Shown in pieces: positions 34,929 to 47,155 of a stretch of DNA of 64,000 nucleotides (positions are counted from its first letter, which is position 1; every line of letters begins with the position of its first letter). Origin of the DNA: Branchiostoma floridae (lineage: Eukaryota; Chordata; Leptocardii; Amphioxiformes; Branchiostomatidae). The notes under the pieces were generated by a model, which was given only the letters and a program-made list of their open reading frames with translations, did no database searches and was not told the origin of the DNA. The stretch is from positions 9,353,115-9,417,114 of the forward strand of contig NC_049990.1 in assembly GCF_000003815.2 (NCBI RefSeq). The letters are read 5' to 3'. Made by a program: the position numbers and the translations under genes.

Positions 34929-35546
34929 CTGTCGTCGCAAGGCATATTTGTACGGACAACAGTAGATGAACAATGAATACAGATGCGCCCCGTAAAAAGA
35001 ATTTTTAAATGCTATGTCAAACAAAATTGTTCAAATTGTAAAGCTCTGAATGTTATGTTTGATCGGTGCACGTTTTCGGCAAAAAAGTTGCCTTTTTTAT
35101 GAAATCAAAGTGGTAAGGGAGATTGAACAAATAGCCAAACACACAGAGTCTGGTATACAGAACAATTAAATCCTTCATCCTTCTTCATTGACTTTGTAAT
35201 TGACGTCATTATTCTATTACACTAGTATATCTTTCCGATACTTATTTCTAAATCTACAGGATATACATTTTGTAGCTGCTTTGTACAATTTACAGCATGG
35301 TTGAAAATATTTTTTACTTTGAAACATATGAAAATTGATGCGCGCGCGGATGTCAAACATATATCATCAAAGCAACATGGCCCAATCAGTCTTAAGAACT
35401 AGGAACTCTATGTGCAGCGCAATTTTCACTGTTCTTTAATTTGAGAGCTGTAATTTTGTTCAACTTTAATTTTGACCGATCGGTGGTAGCAGGGTGCCAC
35501 GTCACTCATCCAGTGATTGCCCAACATAGAATGCGTGCTGTCCTCC
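34929..35546. other. UGT gene 2 3'UTR and spacer to gene 3
   Basis: No coding exon. It is nearly identical to 52207-52841 (after gene 5) and 60250-60866 (after gene 6), marking the edge of a recent segmental duplication. Includes the GATGCGCGCGCGGATGTCAA block at about 35338. The polyadenylation site is not clear (AACAAA at the position that is AATAAA in gene 3). Confidence 0.6.
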
Positions 35547-35658
35547 TGACCTTTGACACAACACTGTAATTGTATGACATGGCCGACTACTGAGCTCAGA
35601 CTTAGTTGTCTCAGCGTCAGGACCCGGCGTCTGTGGCCAGCTCAGTGCACGAAGGACG
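35547..35658 (+). promoter_or_regulatory. UGT gene 3 promoter block: DR1, initiator-like site and noncoding first exon
   Basis: TGACCTTTGACAC at 35547-35559 is the complement of GTGTCA-A-AGGTCA, a DR1 with one perfect half-site. TCAGACT at 35596-35602 is initiator-like. A roughly 61-nt noncoding exon would end at 35658 before the GTGAGT donor. The acceptor TTTTCAG ends at 36904, giving a 1.25 kb intron. Confidence 0.6.
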
Positions 35659-36904
35659 GTGAGTTTTCCAGATATTCTTCTGCATGCTATCAGTAGGTAA
35701 AGGGGCGTGGGATTATATCTTGTCACACTCGATATAGAGCAATGATCCAAAGTATGTGAAGTGTTCATAGACCATGTTTTCACTGCTCGGGGCGGGGTGG
35801 GGTGGTCTAAGCTATTCTAAAACTATTGTAAAATCCACAGCACTATCTTGAGTACAGTCTTGTTAGTTTTAATGCGCTTCCAACGATCGCTACCCAGTTG
35901 GAATCGGACTAGTAAGTCTAACAAGACTGGGCACCAGGGTACACAGGTGTACGTCTGTTTGGTCAATTGTCTTCTCCCTTGATTTGCTTCAGTCACTGTG
36001 ACTTATTAACCAAGAGATCGGGACGAGCAGGTACCCCTTCGTGTGTGTGCTATATCTTATTTGCATTTACGTACTGTCCGAAGACTACTTTTTTTTCTAG
36101 TGGCACCTGTTTCCCTTAACAACTTCGAGTTCCTTTAGGAAATGAATGTAGTGCGTAATAGAATATCAAGATGTTTGCTACAGTAGTGCCTGTTTTGAGG
36201 TACATGATCGTAAGTTGATGTGTTACACTGAATGGTGGTCCTAATGGCAATGTAAATACAAACTGTTGACATTTCGGACTGGCCTTTGCAACCACAAACA
36301 TGTAAAGACAAAATTTACATGTATGTCAGGGTAGAGATTGCAATATGGCAGAATCGTCCATTTTGAGGGCAGCAATGCCGATCGATAAAGGCTCTGACCG
36401 ATGAGGATACTAGAAGATTCATATTATATGTTTAGTTGGTCTCGCATCTGAGTCCTGAGTTTCGAGTCATTGATCTTAAATAACATAAATCGAAGTTGAA
36501 GTCTTGCAATATCTAGAAATTTACAGACTTCGATCGCGATCTCTACCGACAGAATCGTCGATTCTATCAGATTGTTATCTCTACCCTGAGTGTCCCTGAC
36601 ATATTGTTTAAAAAACAAAAGGCTTAACGGTCTAAATTTTGAAAACACGATGCGTAACAGATTGGGCAGCACAATGACATGCATGGTAACTTACATAGCA
36701 ACGTGGTTTTATCTAGTAGAATATACACGAATTTTTAGCTCAATGAACGGTTCCTTTTTTCTGTCAGTTAGAAGTGTAAATAAAAAAGTACGACAACGTA
36801 TCTTTAACATTTATGTTGTTCCTCGTTAACACGTGCCGAGGTGGTGCAAGATGATAGATCTGTCCGTTACAATCGTTGAATGCCCTTCTTACTTATCTTT
36901 TCAG
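35659..36904. other. Putative 5'UTR intron of UGT gene 3
   Basis: No coding sequence. Almost identical to the corresponding introns of genes 6 and 7 apart from insertions in gene 6. Short open frames on either strand (for example 36424-36684) recur in all three copies simply because the DNA is duplicated. Confidence 0.6.
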
Positions 36905-36955
36905 ATTCTGACACAGAAAACTTCACTATTACTACTGCTGGTGCTGAGTACTAGT

Positions 36956-38361
36956 ATGTCGACTGGTTTGCACCTGTTCCTGGCGGTTGTCGCCATCTTT
37001 TCTCAACATGTCCAAGCTGCCGACATCCTCGTGGCGACAGTGACCTACGCCAGCCCCTGGATGGACGTGGCGAAGATTGCCGAAGAATTGGCCTCCCGAG
37101 GGCACGTCGTCACCGTGTTGGCTCATGCTAGTCAAAAGAGCGACCTGATGCGGAAATGGCCGACCTTGCAGTACGAAACATTCGGAGATCCCGAAACACC
37201 ACCGTCGATTAAGGAAGTAGCAAAAACTGTGCCTCAAAAGATGGTGGGTATTTAGAAATATGAGGAATAAAAGCACGGTATTGTAAGCAAGCTTAAGCCT
37301 TTCACTCTTGGAGCAAAACTTCGGGATTCATTCCACCAATCTCCTTCTTCAATGTGCGCGTCCAACTTCATATAGCTGAAGACTTCGGACGCGCATTAGG
37401 ACAAGGGTCTTTGGTTTGACGGTGGTCGCTTTTACTTCTGTGCGTTATGTTTGTGGGGGGGGGGGTGTAAGAGACGGGAGAGCCTAGCTCCTCAATGGCA
37501 GGGGCGCTTCTCCCTGCCCGCCGCCCTGTAGGTGGGCGCCGGTAAGTACCCGTAGCTCTAGTAGTGTCTTACATATTGGTAATGGCATTCTTGAAAGCCT
37601 GAAGTGTTTCTACTCGGACTATTGCTTCTGGTAGGTGGTTCCATTCCCTAACGGTCCTCGGGAAGATGGAGTTTAGATGGTTATCTGTTCATGAGAATGT
37701 GGGGTGGTACGCTGGGGTATTTTCTGTGCGTGATGGTGTGGATAAACCCTTGCTTATAAATGGCATTTGAGTTTATACTAAATTGTTGGTGATTTTAAAG
37801 AACATGTGGAGACGAACACATCGTCTTCTTTCGGCCTGGCTCCCTATATCATACAATTTTCTTACGTCTTTTTAATGCCCGTTACAGGCATTTTCTTCAT
37901 CTGGGATGTTGGAACTCCTAAAGTTTGGCAGTACATTGAGTTCTGCACTGCTGGACCTTGGTGAAGAGATGCTGAGTGACAATCAACTACTGACGAAACT
38001 AAACAACAGCCACTATGACGTTGTCCTGACATATGCTGGTCCCTCGTATGGGCCAACCGTGGCACAGTACTTGGACCTGCCTCTAGTCTGCACAATGAGG
38101 TCTTTGCCTACGGGACAAGGTATGTTCAAATTGATATAGTACAGGCCGATCTACATGACTACATGTAACACAATCTATATTTCTTGTTTTCTCGTCCCCC
38201 TGTCCTCCCATTTCCACCGGTGCATTGAGCAGCTACAGAAGTTTACCAGTCTGCTTGGTCCATTGCTCAGGCTTTTGTTGTCTCTATGTATGCTAAAAGC
38301 CATCTCCGCGATGTTTTATCTCACGTACGTTTCCTTTCCCCACACTCGCGATAAGCACACG

Positions 38362-38407
<46 letters not shown>

Positions 38408-38411
38408 CTGG

Positions 38412-38445
<34 letters not shown>

Positions 38446-38505
38446 CACACACAAACACACACACGCGCGCACGCACACACACACACGCGCGCGCGCGCGC
38501 GCACG

Positions 38506-38542
<37 letters not shown>

Positions 38543-41102
38543 TCCTTATATATATAAATTTATATAGAGAGAGGGAGAGACTGGCAGAATCGCAGACTGG
38601 CAGAATCGGCCATTCTACCAGAAGAGATCGCGGACATACCCTGTTATCTTTGCTCTGTGTTCCTTGGCAAGCAACTGACACAGTGGTTTTGACCTGTTCT
38701 TAAAAGGACTTCACTATTTGCTGCCCTGTATGCCACGCCATGTTTCAATTGGGATACATTTGAATTTTTGTGCTAACTGCCGACACATATTCCATCATTC
38801 TAAAATATAGTTATATTTCTTAGTGCATATGTCTTTTGATCCTATGTTTCAGACATCCGAGCCACCGGTGTTCCCAATCCTCTTGCTTACGTGCCAACAG
38901 TGACATCGGAGTTGTCAGATCGGATGACATTTTTGCAGAGAGTGAAGAATGTGCTGATTTACTTCGCAGCTTCTACTATGGGACAGCTGGTCTTAGAAAA
39001 GCGTTACGACGATGTTGCAAAAAGGTTTGTGCATTTGTTGTAATGATGTGGCAATTTCAAAGGACAGTATATGGGTTTTCTAATTTCCTTTGAGTATAAA
39101 TTTCTATTTCTGTCTTACTTTTACATCTGACCAATGCTCATCACTTTCATGAACCTTCTTCATTTTCGGCAAGCTTCAAATGGGTGCAGTGTCACCACCA
39201 GGACTTCAGTAATGCCATGTTTTCCTAATCACATGTATCTTTTTAGCTTGCGGATACATTATATGAAGACGAAAATTAAACAAAAGTTAGATTGTTACTA
39301 ATGTTCAATGTAAATGTCTCATTGCCGTTCATGATCTATGTTGACTTTTTCGTTTAACCTCTTTAGTTAACTTCGTCGATTGATGTTTTCGATCAAATGT
39401 GCAATAGGTTTGGTGGCAAGCGGTCAATAAATGGTCGAGCAACTGAAAACAACTGAATCGAACACCAAATATATTGTATTTCAATCACTAATGTTTATAT
39501 CAACCAGTATCTCTGATGACTGAAGGGGTCCGTCTCTCCCCTTTGCACTGAAACATTACATTATTTATGCCACCAACAGAACAATTGGGGAGAAGTTCAC
39601 CATGTCTGCTGCCTTGGCAAGAACCGACGTGTGGCTCTACCAATCAGATCTCATGTTTGACTTTCCTAAACCCTTGATGCCAAATATGGTCAGTATAGCT
39701 GGTCACATGGCTGAGGATGTCAGACCGCTCAGTGAGGTCAGTTCTTCAAAAATCATATGAGTAACATTTTATAGAAAGACATACACGCAAAATACTTAGT
39801 ATTCGCACATTATTACAATATAAACCCTTGCAGCCTACTTTTACATATGGTCGTGAAGGTCTAACTTAACGTGGATGGTTCAGACGTACGTAATGCATAT
39901 ATGGTTAACATATCTTGTCTAGATCTGATTGGCCTAACTGGTATAACTCCATAGGAGCTGGAGAGGTTTGTGCAGAGTTCTGGAGATGACGGTGTTGTGC
40001 TTGTAACGTTCGGCTCCATGATAGCAGCTATGCCCGCAGAGCTAGCCGACATGCTGGCCGCTGCTTTTGCCCGTCTGCCACAGAAGGTTGTGTGGCGCTA
40101 CGCTGGGACGCCACCTCCAAGTCTGGGGCCCAACACCAAGACCATGGAGTGGGTGCCTCAAAACGACTTGCTAGGTAAATGCTATCAACGCACTGCGACT
40201 AATACTAGTCTAGTAATATCTAACTATTGCATTTGTTCGAATCTGGTATAAACAACAAACAAATCTTCGTCTTTCCTGTGTTTGATACCTTGGTAAAGGT
40301 TGATCATGAAGACAATTAGTATATCACGTCTTCCAGCTGTTCAATGCATTACTTTAACACTGTTTTGTCATAGTATATAAATTGAGCCAATCTTTCATAC
40401 GAACAGCTCATCCCAAGACAAAGGCGTTTGTATCACATTGTGGATACAACGGAGTAGCAGAGGCCATGTACCACGGGGTGCCTCTGGTTGGCATGCCTCT
40501 CATGAGTGATGCCCATGACAACATCGCCCGGATGGTGGCCCGTGGGATGGCGGTGTCATTGAACATCCACACGGTGACGTCAGAGGAGGTGGCCCAGGCC
40601 ATCACATCTGTTATTTCGGATCCTAGGTAAGTGTGAAATGGAGTAACTGTCAGAAATACCTCACCAAATTCCTGTCTTTTTCTGTCTTTCATCTATGGGT
40701 GAAAGATCATTATTCTGAAGCAAATTTTTGATTACCAACTGTTGGTGCATGTACGCATGTGGGTATATTGTGGGTATGTAACATAATGGACTCAATTTTT
40801 CTTTACCTTTTTTCAGCTATAAGAAGAAGGCCAATTGGATCTCCACGCATCTTCGTGACCAACCACAGTCGCCCATGGAGCGGGCAGTATGGTGGATAGA
40901 ACACGTCATCAAACATGGCGGCCTCCCCCATCTCAGGTCGAGGGCACCCGAACTCCCCTTCTACCAGTACTACCTGTTAGACGTTATTGCCCTGATTGTT
41001 GCAGTTATATCTGCTGTGCTGTTGTCTTGTTGGAAGTGCTGTTCGTTTGCATGTGGCATGTGCAAAAGGGGTATCACTAGCACCAAGTTGAAAAGTAATT
41101 GA
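36956..41102 (+). CDS. UGT: UDP-glycosyltransferase-like protein, array gene 3 (complete, 524 aa)
   Basis: Exons 36956-37243, 37888-38119, 38853-39024, 39580-39736, 39955-40174, 40407-40626, 40817-41102. Start at ATG 36956 ([15 protein letters not shown]); the frame is open upstream through untranslated sequence. His position Pro34 ([10 protein letters not shown]), Asp position Tyr145 (VVLTYAGPS). Exon 2 has the [12 protein letters not shown] variant shared by genes 3-7 and, in this copy, SYGPTVAQ. The sugar-contact motif is MSDAHDN, as in gene 5 and like gene 1. Introns 6 of genes 3 and 1 are nearly identical although their N-terminal halves differ, which suggests gene conversion. Intron 1 carries a LINE fragment and intron 2 a long CA/CG repeat. 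AATAAA at 41194-41199, about 90 bp after the stop, is a good polyadenylation signal. Confidence 0.93.
37342..37833 (-). mobile_element. Truncated LINE fragment (C-terminal end of a reverse-transcriptase ORF), minus strand, in gene 3 intron 1
   Basis: Read on the minus strand, about 37700-37610 encodes [15 protein letters not shown] followed by an AFKNAI-type ending and a stop. This is the hallmark C terminus of jockey/CR1/L2-like LINE polyproteins (FxRTxxxWNxLP). An in-frame TGA lies shortly upstream, so the copy is dead. Gene 5 intron 1 lacks the segment at the homologous site, which gives the insertion limits. Confidence 0.65.
38365..38536. repeat. (CA)n/(CG)n compound microsatellite, gene 3 intron 2
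   Basis: About 170 bp of alternating purine-pyrimidine sequence: CA runs interrupted by CGCGCGCGCG. Homologous but shorter CA tracts lie at the same place in genes 4-7; genes 1 and 2 have none. Confidence 0.95.
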
Positions 41103-41690
41103 CTGTCATCAAAAGCATGTATGGACAACAATAGATGAACGATGAATACAAAGGCATCCCGTAAATGAATATGTGGGGTTAAATACTGTGTCAAATAAAA
41201 TTGTTTATGTTGTCAACCTGTGAATGTTATCTTTGATCGGTGTACGTTTTCGACAAATATTGCCTTCATTATGAAATCCAAGTGGTCAGGTAGGTTGAAC
41301 AAATAGCCAAACACACAGAGTACGGTATACAGAACAATTAAATCCTTCATCTTTGTTCTTTTATATATTCGTCATTGACCTTGGAATTTGCGTTTGTATT
41401 CTATCACATTAGTATATGTTTCCGATATTTATTTTAAATCTACGGGATATAAAAATCAACCATGCTGTAAATTGTACAAAGCAGCTGCAATTTTTTTTTA
41501 ATTTTTTGAAACGGTCGAAAATTGATGCGCGCGCGGATGTCAACCATATAATCAATTGAAAGCAACATGGCCTAAGCAGTCTTAAGAAGCGATTTCCTCT
41601 CTCCTCTCGAGAGCTCCGAGCGGTGGGTACAGGGTGCCACGTCACTCATCCATACATTACCCAACATAGAACGAGTACGTGCTGTCGGAC
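41103..41690. other. UGT gene 3 3'UTR and spacer to gene 4
   Basis: No coding exon. Carries AATAAA at 41194-41199 and a diverged copy of the GATGCGCGCGCGGATGTCAA block at about 41524. Confidence 0.6.
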
Positions 41691-41803
41691 ATTGAACCTT
41701 GACACAACACTGTAACGTTAGACATGGCCGACTCCTGAGCTCAGACTTAGTTGTGTTGGCGTCAGGATCCGGCGTCTGTGGCCAGCTCAGTGCACGAAGG
41801 ACG
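41691..41803 (+). promoter_or_regulatory. UGT gene 4 promoter block: altered DR1, initiator-like site and noncoding first exon
   Basis: The DR1 reads TGAACCTTGACAC, a rearranged version of the element in genes 3, 5, 6 and 7. TCAGACT begins at 41741. The noncoding exon ends at 41803 with a GTGGGT donor, weaker than the GTGAGT of the other copies. The acceptor TTTTCAG ends at 42521. Confidence 0.5.
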
Positions 41804-42521
41804 GTGGGTTTCTGCATGCTGTCAGTAGGTAAAGGTACGTGGGATTATATTTTGTTATATAGAGGAATGATCCAAAGCAAAGTATAATTCAAAGAGGAGC
41901 ATTCGGTGGCAAGTGTTAACAGGCCATTCCTTTACTGGTAGGGAAGGGTAGGGGTAGGGGGGTTAGGGGTGAGGGGGGCTCTTTAAATCCTCAGCACTAT
42001 CTGGAGTCAAGTCTTGTTAGTTTTGGTCCATTGCCTTCTCCCTATAACGCCCTTGGTTTTCTTCAGTCACTGTGACTTATTAACAAAGAGGTCGGACAAG
42101 CAGGTCCCCCTTCGTGTGTGTGCTTTTTGTTTGCCGTTACGTACTGTTTTCCGAAGACTTCTGGTTCCTTTAGGAAATAAACTTAGTACGTAATACAATA
42201 TCAATATATTTGTTACAGTAGTGCCTATTTTGAGGCATATGGTTGTAACTTGATATGTTACGGTGAAGGGTGGTTATAGTGGCAATGCAAATGCAAACAA
42301 GAGTCCCACTGTTGACTTTTGGGAATGGCACCATGACTACATGGAACATTACATAGCAGCGTGGTTTTATGTAGTAGAATACACACGTAGTTTTGGGCAA
42401 ATCAACGCTTCTTTTCATTTCAGTTAGAAAACATAAATGTTTGTTGTTTCTCGTTGACATGTGCCAAGATGTTACATTGAGATTTTAGGTTCAATCGTTG
42501 AATACTTACTTTTATTTTCAG
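41804..42521. other. Putative 5'UTR intron of UGT gene 4 (short form)
   Basis: About 0.7 kb, the shortest of the set. It retains shared blocks (GTCACTGTGACTTATTAACAA, ATATGTTACGGTGAAGGGTG). A G-rich stretch lies at about 41939-41977. No coding sequence recognised. Confidence 0.55.
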
Positions 42522-42561
42522 ATCCTGACATAGAAAAATCGACTGTTGCTGGTGCTGAAGT

Positions 42562-43902
42562 ATGTCGACTGGGTTTCACCTGTTCCTGGCGGTTGCCGCC
42601 ATCTTGTCTCAACATGTTCAATCTGCCGACATCCTCGTGGCGACAGTTACCTACGCCAGCCCCTGGATGGACGTGGCGAAGATTGCCGAAGCCTTGGCCT
42701 CCCGAGGGCACGTCGTCACCGTGTTGGCCCATGCTAGTCAGAAGAGCGACCTGATGCGGAAATGGCCGACCTTGCGGTACGAAACATTCGGAGATCCCGA
42801 AAAGCCACCGTCAGTGAAAGAATTCGCAAAATCGGTGCCTCAAAAGTTGGTAGGTATTTAGAGATGAGAAATCTAAAACCTTTAAAAGAAACATGGTGAA
42901 GGTAAATATAGCCCCATAGCCTTCTTGAGGCCATAGGGTCATGCTTATACTTCGTTACTCGTTGTGTCAAACATTTACATCCAATCGCAAGTTCTAGTGA
43001 AAAGAATTAGGTGATTGATGCAAGGAGGTTCTATTAATCTTCAACAGAATTTGGTCACTGAGCGAACCCAAAATGCGTTCTCATAGAATAGGATACATAC
43101 AAATGTTAGGATTGAAATGAACTCAGTGAGCTAACATCAAATACATTAATAAAAGAAACCGTAGCAAATGCTGAGCAACATTCTTTTATTTGCTTTATTA
43201 GAAGAAAGGCAATGGTTGTGGCATTACACTCAAGTTAGTAACTTATTCTAACAGTGTCCCATACAAAGTAAACATAACAAAATGAACTGAAAAATCATAA
43301 TGTCCAATAGTAACGTATGAACAAATTTAGTGACGTAAATCAAACTATCTATTCTTCTCTCTTGTCGGATCTTGTCGCAGACCTCCAGGCTTCAAATCGT
43401 TTGGCTCCTGATATCATACAATTTTCTTATGTTTGTAATGCCCGTTACAGGCATTTTCTTCATCTGGGATGTTGGGACTCCTAAAGTTTGGCAGCACTTT
43501 GAGTTCTGCACTGCTGGACCTTGGTGAAGAGATGCTGAGTGACAATCAACTGCTGACGAAACTGAAGAACAGCCACTATGACGTTGTCCTGACGTATGCT
43601 GGTCCCTCATGCGGGCCCCTGGTGGCGCAGTACTTGGACCTGCCCCTAGTCTGCACGATGAGGTCTCTTCCTACTGGACTAGGTGTGTTCATATTCATAT
43701 ACCACAGGCCTACCAACACAATCTATATTTCTCTGCTTTATAGAAGGAAGAAGTATGTCCGCCAGTTTTTCCGTTTCTACCTTAGCATTGGGCAGCTACA
43801 GGTGTTTACCAATCTGCTTGGTTTCTCTATTTAAGCTGAAGGCCATCTCCGCAAGATGTTTTCTCACTCTAACTTTCCATACCACACAAACACATACTGT
43901 CA

Positions 43903-43953
<51 letters not shown>

Positions 43954-46490
43954 AGGACATACCATTACATCTTTGCTCTGTGTTCACAATCAACTGACAT
44001 AGTGGTTTCTACGTATACCTGTTCTCACAATGACTTCACTATTTGCTGCCCTTTATGCCACACAATGTTTCATGGACATCTCTGTTGGGATATATTTCAA
44101 TTTTTCTGCTAAACTGCAGACACACATTCCATCACAATAAAATATAAAGTTATATTTCCTAGTGCATATGTCTTTTGATCCTATGTTTCAGATATCCGAG
44201 CCACTGGTGTTCCCAATCCTCTTGCTTACGTGCCAACAGTGGGGTCGGAGTTGTCAGATCGGATGACATTCTTACAGAGAGTGAAGAACGTGTTGGTTTA
44301 CTTCGCATTTTCTACTATGGGACAGCTGGTGTTCGAGAAAAGTTACGACGATATCGCAAAAAGGTTTGTGAATAAGTTGCAGTTATATGGCAATTTCAAT
44401 TGCTCTTGAATATAAATTTCTCTTTCTGTCGGTTCTGTTACATTTAATCAATGCTTATCAGTTTCATAAACCTTCATGTTTTTCGGCATGCTACAAATAA
44501 GTGCAATGCTACCACTAGAACTTCATCGATCAGTTAATAAAATTTCATTCCTAAGCACCGTTATGATAGAAAGAATACAGAAAAGTCTGTTTAGCTTGTG
44601 AACATTATATGAAGACGAAAATCAAACAAATGTTGAGTTGTTACTTATTCTATGTATTCTATGTGAGAGCCCATTGACGTATTCGTACGTGCACTTGTGG
44701 CAATATCAAAGGACAGTTACTTGCTATGTGGGCTTTCAACTTGCATTCAAATCTAAATACATTTGTCTCTGTTTCAATATTCAAACTGTTACATTTGACA
44801 GCTGCTCACCATGTTCATTAAATTTTATATTATCAGGATGTGAGTTTAGCGCAATCAGCAAAATGTAGTTAATGCAACGGTACTTCTAGATCAATGTTGG
44901 TTAGAACTTTATGCCTCTGATATGAGATGACGATGAGTCTGTGTCTCATCTCTGGACATACATGTAAATGTGCCACCAACAGAACGATTGGGGACAAGTT
45001 CACCATGTCTGCTGCCCTGGCAAGAACCGACGTGTGGCTCTACCAATCAGATGTCATGTTCGACTTCCCTAAACCCATGATGCCAAATATGGTCAGCATA
45101 GCAGGTCACATGGCTGAGGATGTCAAACCGCTCAGTGAGGTCAGTTCTTGAAAAATCAAATTAGTAACATTCCATAGAAAGACATACACACAAAAAACTT
45201 AGTATTCGCACATTGTTACATTATAAACTCTTGCAGCCTATTTTTATATATGGCCGTGAAGGTCGAACTTAACGTGGATGGTTCAGACGTACGCAATGTT
45301 TAACATCTCTTGTCAAGATCTGATTGGCCCAACTGGTATACTTCCATAGGAGATGGAGAAGTTTGTGCAGAGTTCTGGAGATGACGGCGTTGTGCTTGTA
45401 ACTTTCGGTTCCATGGTGGCGACTATGCCCGCAGAGACAGCCGACATGCTGGCCGCTGCTTTTGCCCGTCTGCCACAGAAGGTAGTGTGGCGCTACGCTG
45501 GGACGCCACCTCCAAGTCTGGGGCCAAACACCAAGACCATGGAGTGGGTGCCTCAAAACGACTTGCTAGGTAAATGCTGTCAACGCGCTGCAAATAATAC
45601 TAGTTATGTGGAACTATTGCATTTGTTCGAAACTAGGATACACAAGAAAGGTGTCTAAGTCTGTCCTTCTGTTATAGTTTTGGCGAAGGTTGACTGAAAG
45701 CATTTACCATATCGTCTTACAAAGGTACAGGTCGATACATCCAGTACTTTGACAGTGTTTTGTCAAAACTTGAAAAAATATTTCATACCTGCAGCTCATC
45801 CCAAGACAAAGGCGTTTGTATCACATTGTGGATACAATGGAGTAGCAGAGGCTATGTACCACGGGGTGCCCCTGGTCGGCATGCCTCTGTTCGCCGAACA
45901 ATTCGATAACATTGCCCGGATGGTGGCCCGTGGGATGGCGGTGTCATTGGACATCCACACGGTGACGTCAGAGGAGGTTTCCCAGGCCATCACATCTGTT
46001 ATTTCGGATCCTAGGTAAGTGTGATGTGGAGTAATTGTTAGCGTTTAAATATCTCACCAATCTCTTTTCCTTTCATCGTTGGGTGGAACATCATTATTCT
46101 GAAGCAAATTTTTAGTCACCAGCTGTCGGTGCATGTAAGAATGTGGGCATGTTGTGGGTATGTAATGTAATGGACTAAAATTTTACTGTTCCTTTTTTTC
46201 TCAGCTACAAGGAGAAGACCAATCTGATCTCCACGCATCTTCGTGACCAACCACAGTCACCCATGGAGCGGGCAGTATGGTGGATAGAACACGTCATCAA
46301 ACATGGCGGCCTCCCCCATCTCAGGTCGAGGGCACCCGAACTCCCATTCTACCAGTACTACCTGCTAGACGTTATTGCCCTGATTGTTGCAGTTATATCT
46401 GCTGTATTGTTGTCTTGTTGGAAGTGCTGTTCGTTTGCATGTGGCATGTGCAACAGGGGTATGACTACCACCAAGCTGAAACGTAATTGA
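42562..46490 (+). CDS. UGT: UDP-glycosyltransferase-like protein, array gene 4 (complete, 524 aa)
   Basis: Exons 42562-42849, 43451-43682, 44192-44363, 44983-45139, 45350-45569, 45795-46014, 46205-46490. ATG 42562 is the first in frame (MSTGFHLFLAVAA). Pro34 and Tyr145 replace the catalytic His and Asp. The sugar-contact motif is FAEQFDN. Exon 5, intron 5 and exon 6 are nearly identical to gene 2, while exons 2-3 belong to the gene 3-7 type. Exon 2 ends TGL rather than TGQ, as in gene 5. The tail is KLKRN, still KxKxx. Intron 1 is homologous to the start of gene 6 intron 1. A likely polyadenylation signal AATAAA lies at 46732-46737. Confidence 0.93.
43904..43951. repeat. (CA)n microsatellite, gene 4 intron 2
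   Basis: About 24 uninterrupted CA units, at the same intronic position as the tract in gene 3. Confidence 0.95.
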
Positions 46491-47056
46491 CTGTCATCAA
46501 GAAAAACATAACGTATCGATAACAATAGATTAACGATGAATACAGAGGCATCTCGAAAATGAATATGCGGTTTTAAATGCTATGCCAAGTAAACTTATTC
46601 ATGTTGTCAAGCTGTGCACGTTATCTATGATCAGTGTACGTCTTCGGCAAAACATTGCCTTCATTATAAAATCCAAGCGGTCAGGTAGGTTGAACAAATA
46701 GCCAAATACACAGAATCTCGTATGCAGAACAAATAAATTAATTTTTGTTCTTTCATGCATTCTTCATTGACCTAGGAATCGACATTATTATTCTATTACA
46801 ATAGTATATATTTCCGATATCTATGTCTAAATCTACAGGATATATTTGCTTAATTAAAGCATCGTTGAAAATATGTTTCTTTTGAAACGGCCGAAAAATG
46901 GTGCGTGCTAGGATGGCAACCATATAATCAAAGGAACATGACATCAGTCTTTAGAACTAGAAACGCTATGTACGAGTACAGCGCATGCACGTTTCTCTCT
47001 CCTGTCGAGATTTGCAATTTTGTTCTACGTCAGCCAGAACGCGTGCTGTCGGGCAT
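46491..47056. other. UGT gene 4 3'UTR and spacer to gene 5
   Basis: No coding exon. AATAAA at 46732-46737 is a candidate polyadenylation signal. More diverged from the other spacers than 34929-35546 is from 60250-60866. Confidence 0.55.
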
Positions 47057-47155
47057 TGACCTTTGACACAACACTACTTGTATGACATGGCCGACTCCTG
47101 AGCTCATTCTGAGTTGTGTCCGGATCCGGCGTCTGTTGCTAGTAAGTGAAGGACG
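47057..47155 (+). promoter_or_regulatory. UGT gene 5 promoter block: DR1 and noncoding first exon
   Basis: TGACCTTTGACAC at 47057-47069 matches genes 3, 6 and 7. The initiator position has changed to TCATTCT. The exon ends GGACG|GTGAGT with the donor at 47156. The acceptor before the ATG exon is altered (TTTTCAC instead of TTTTCAG); the next AG, CACAG at 48400-48404, is the likely replacement. Confidence 0.55.

Noticed and set aside
36424-36684. Conserved antisense frame MHVIVLPNLLRIVFSK present three times (also about 54268 and 61759)
   Set aside because: Recurs only because the whole 5'UTR intron is duplicated. It varies in length and C terminus between copies (83 versus 86 codons with frame changes), as expected of noncoding DNA.
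38155-38703. 182-codon open frame across gene 3 intron 2, rich in His-Thr, and its antisense Val-Cys frames
   Set aside because: Read-through of the CA/CG microsatellite after the exon 2 donor; the same artefact occurs at all CA tracts.
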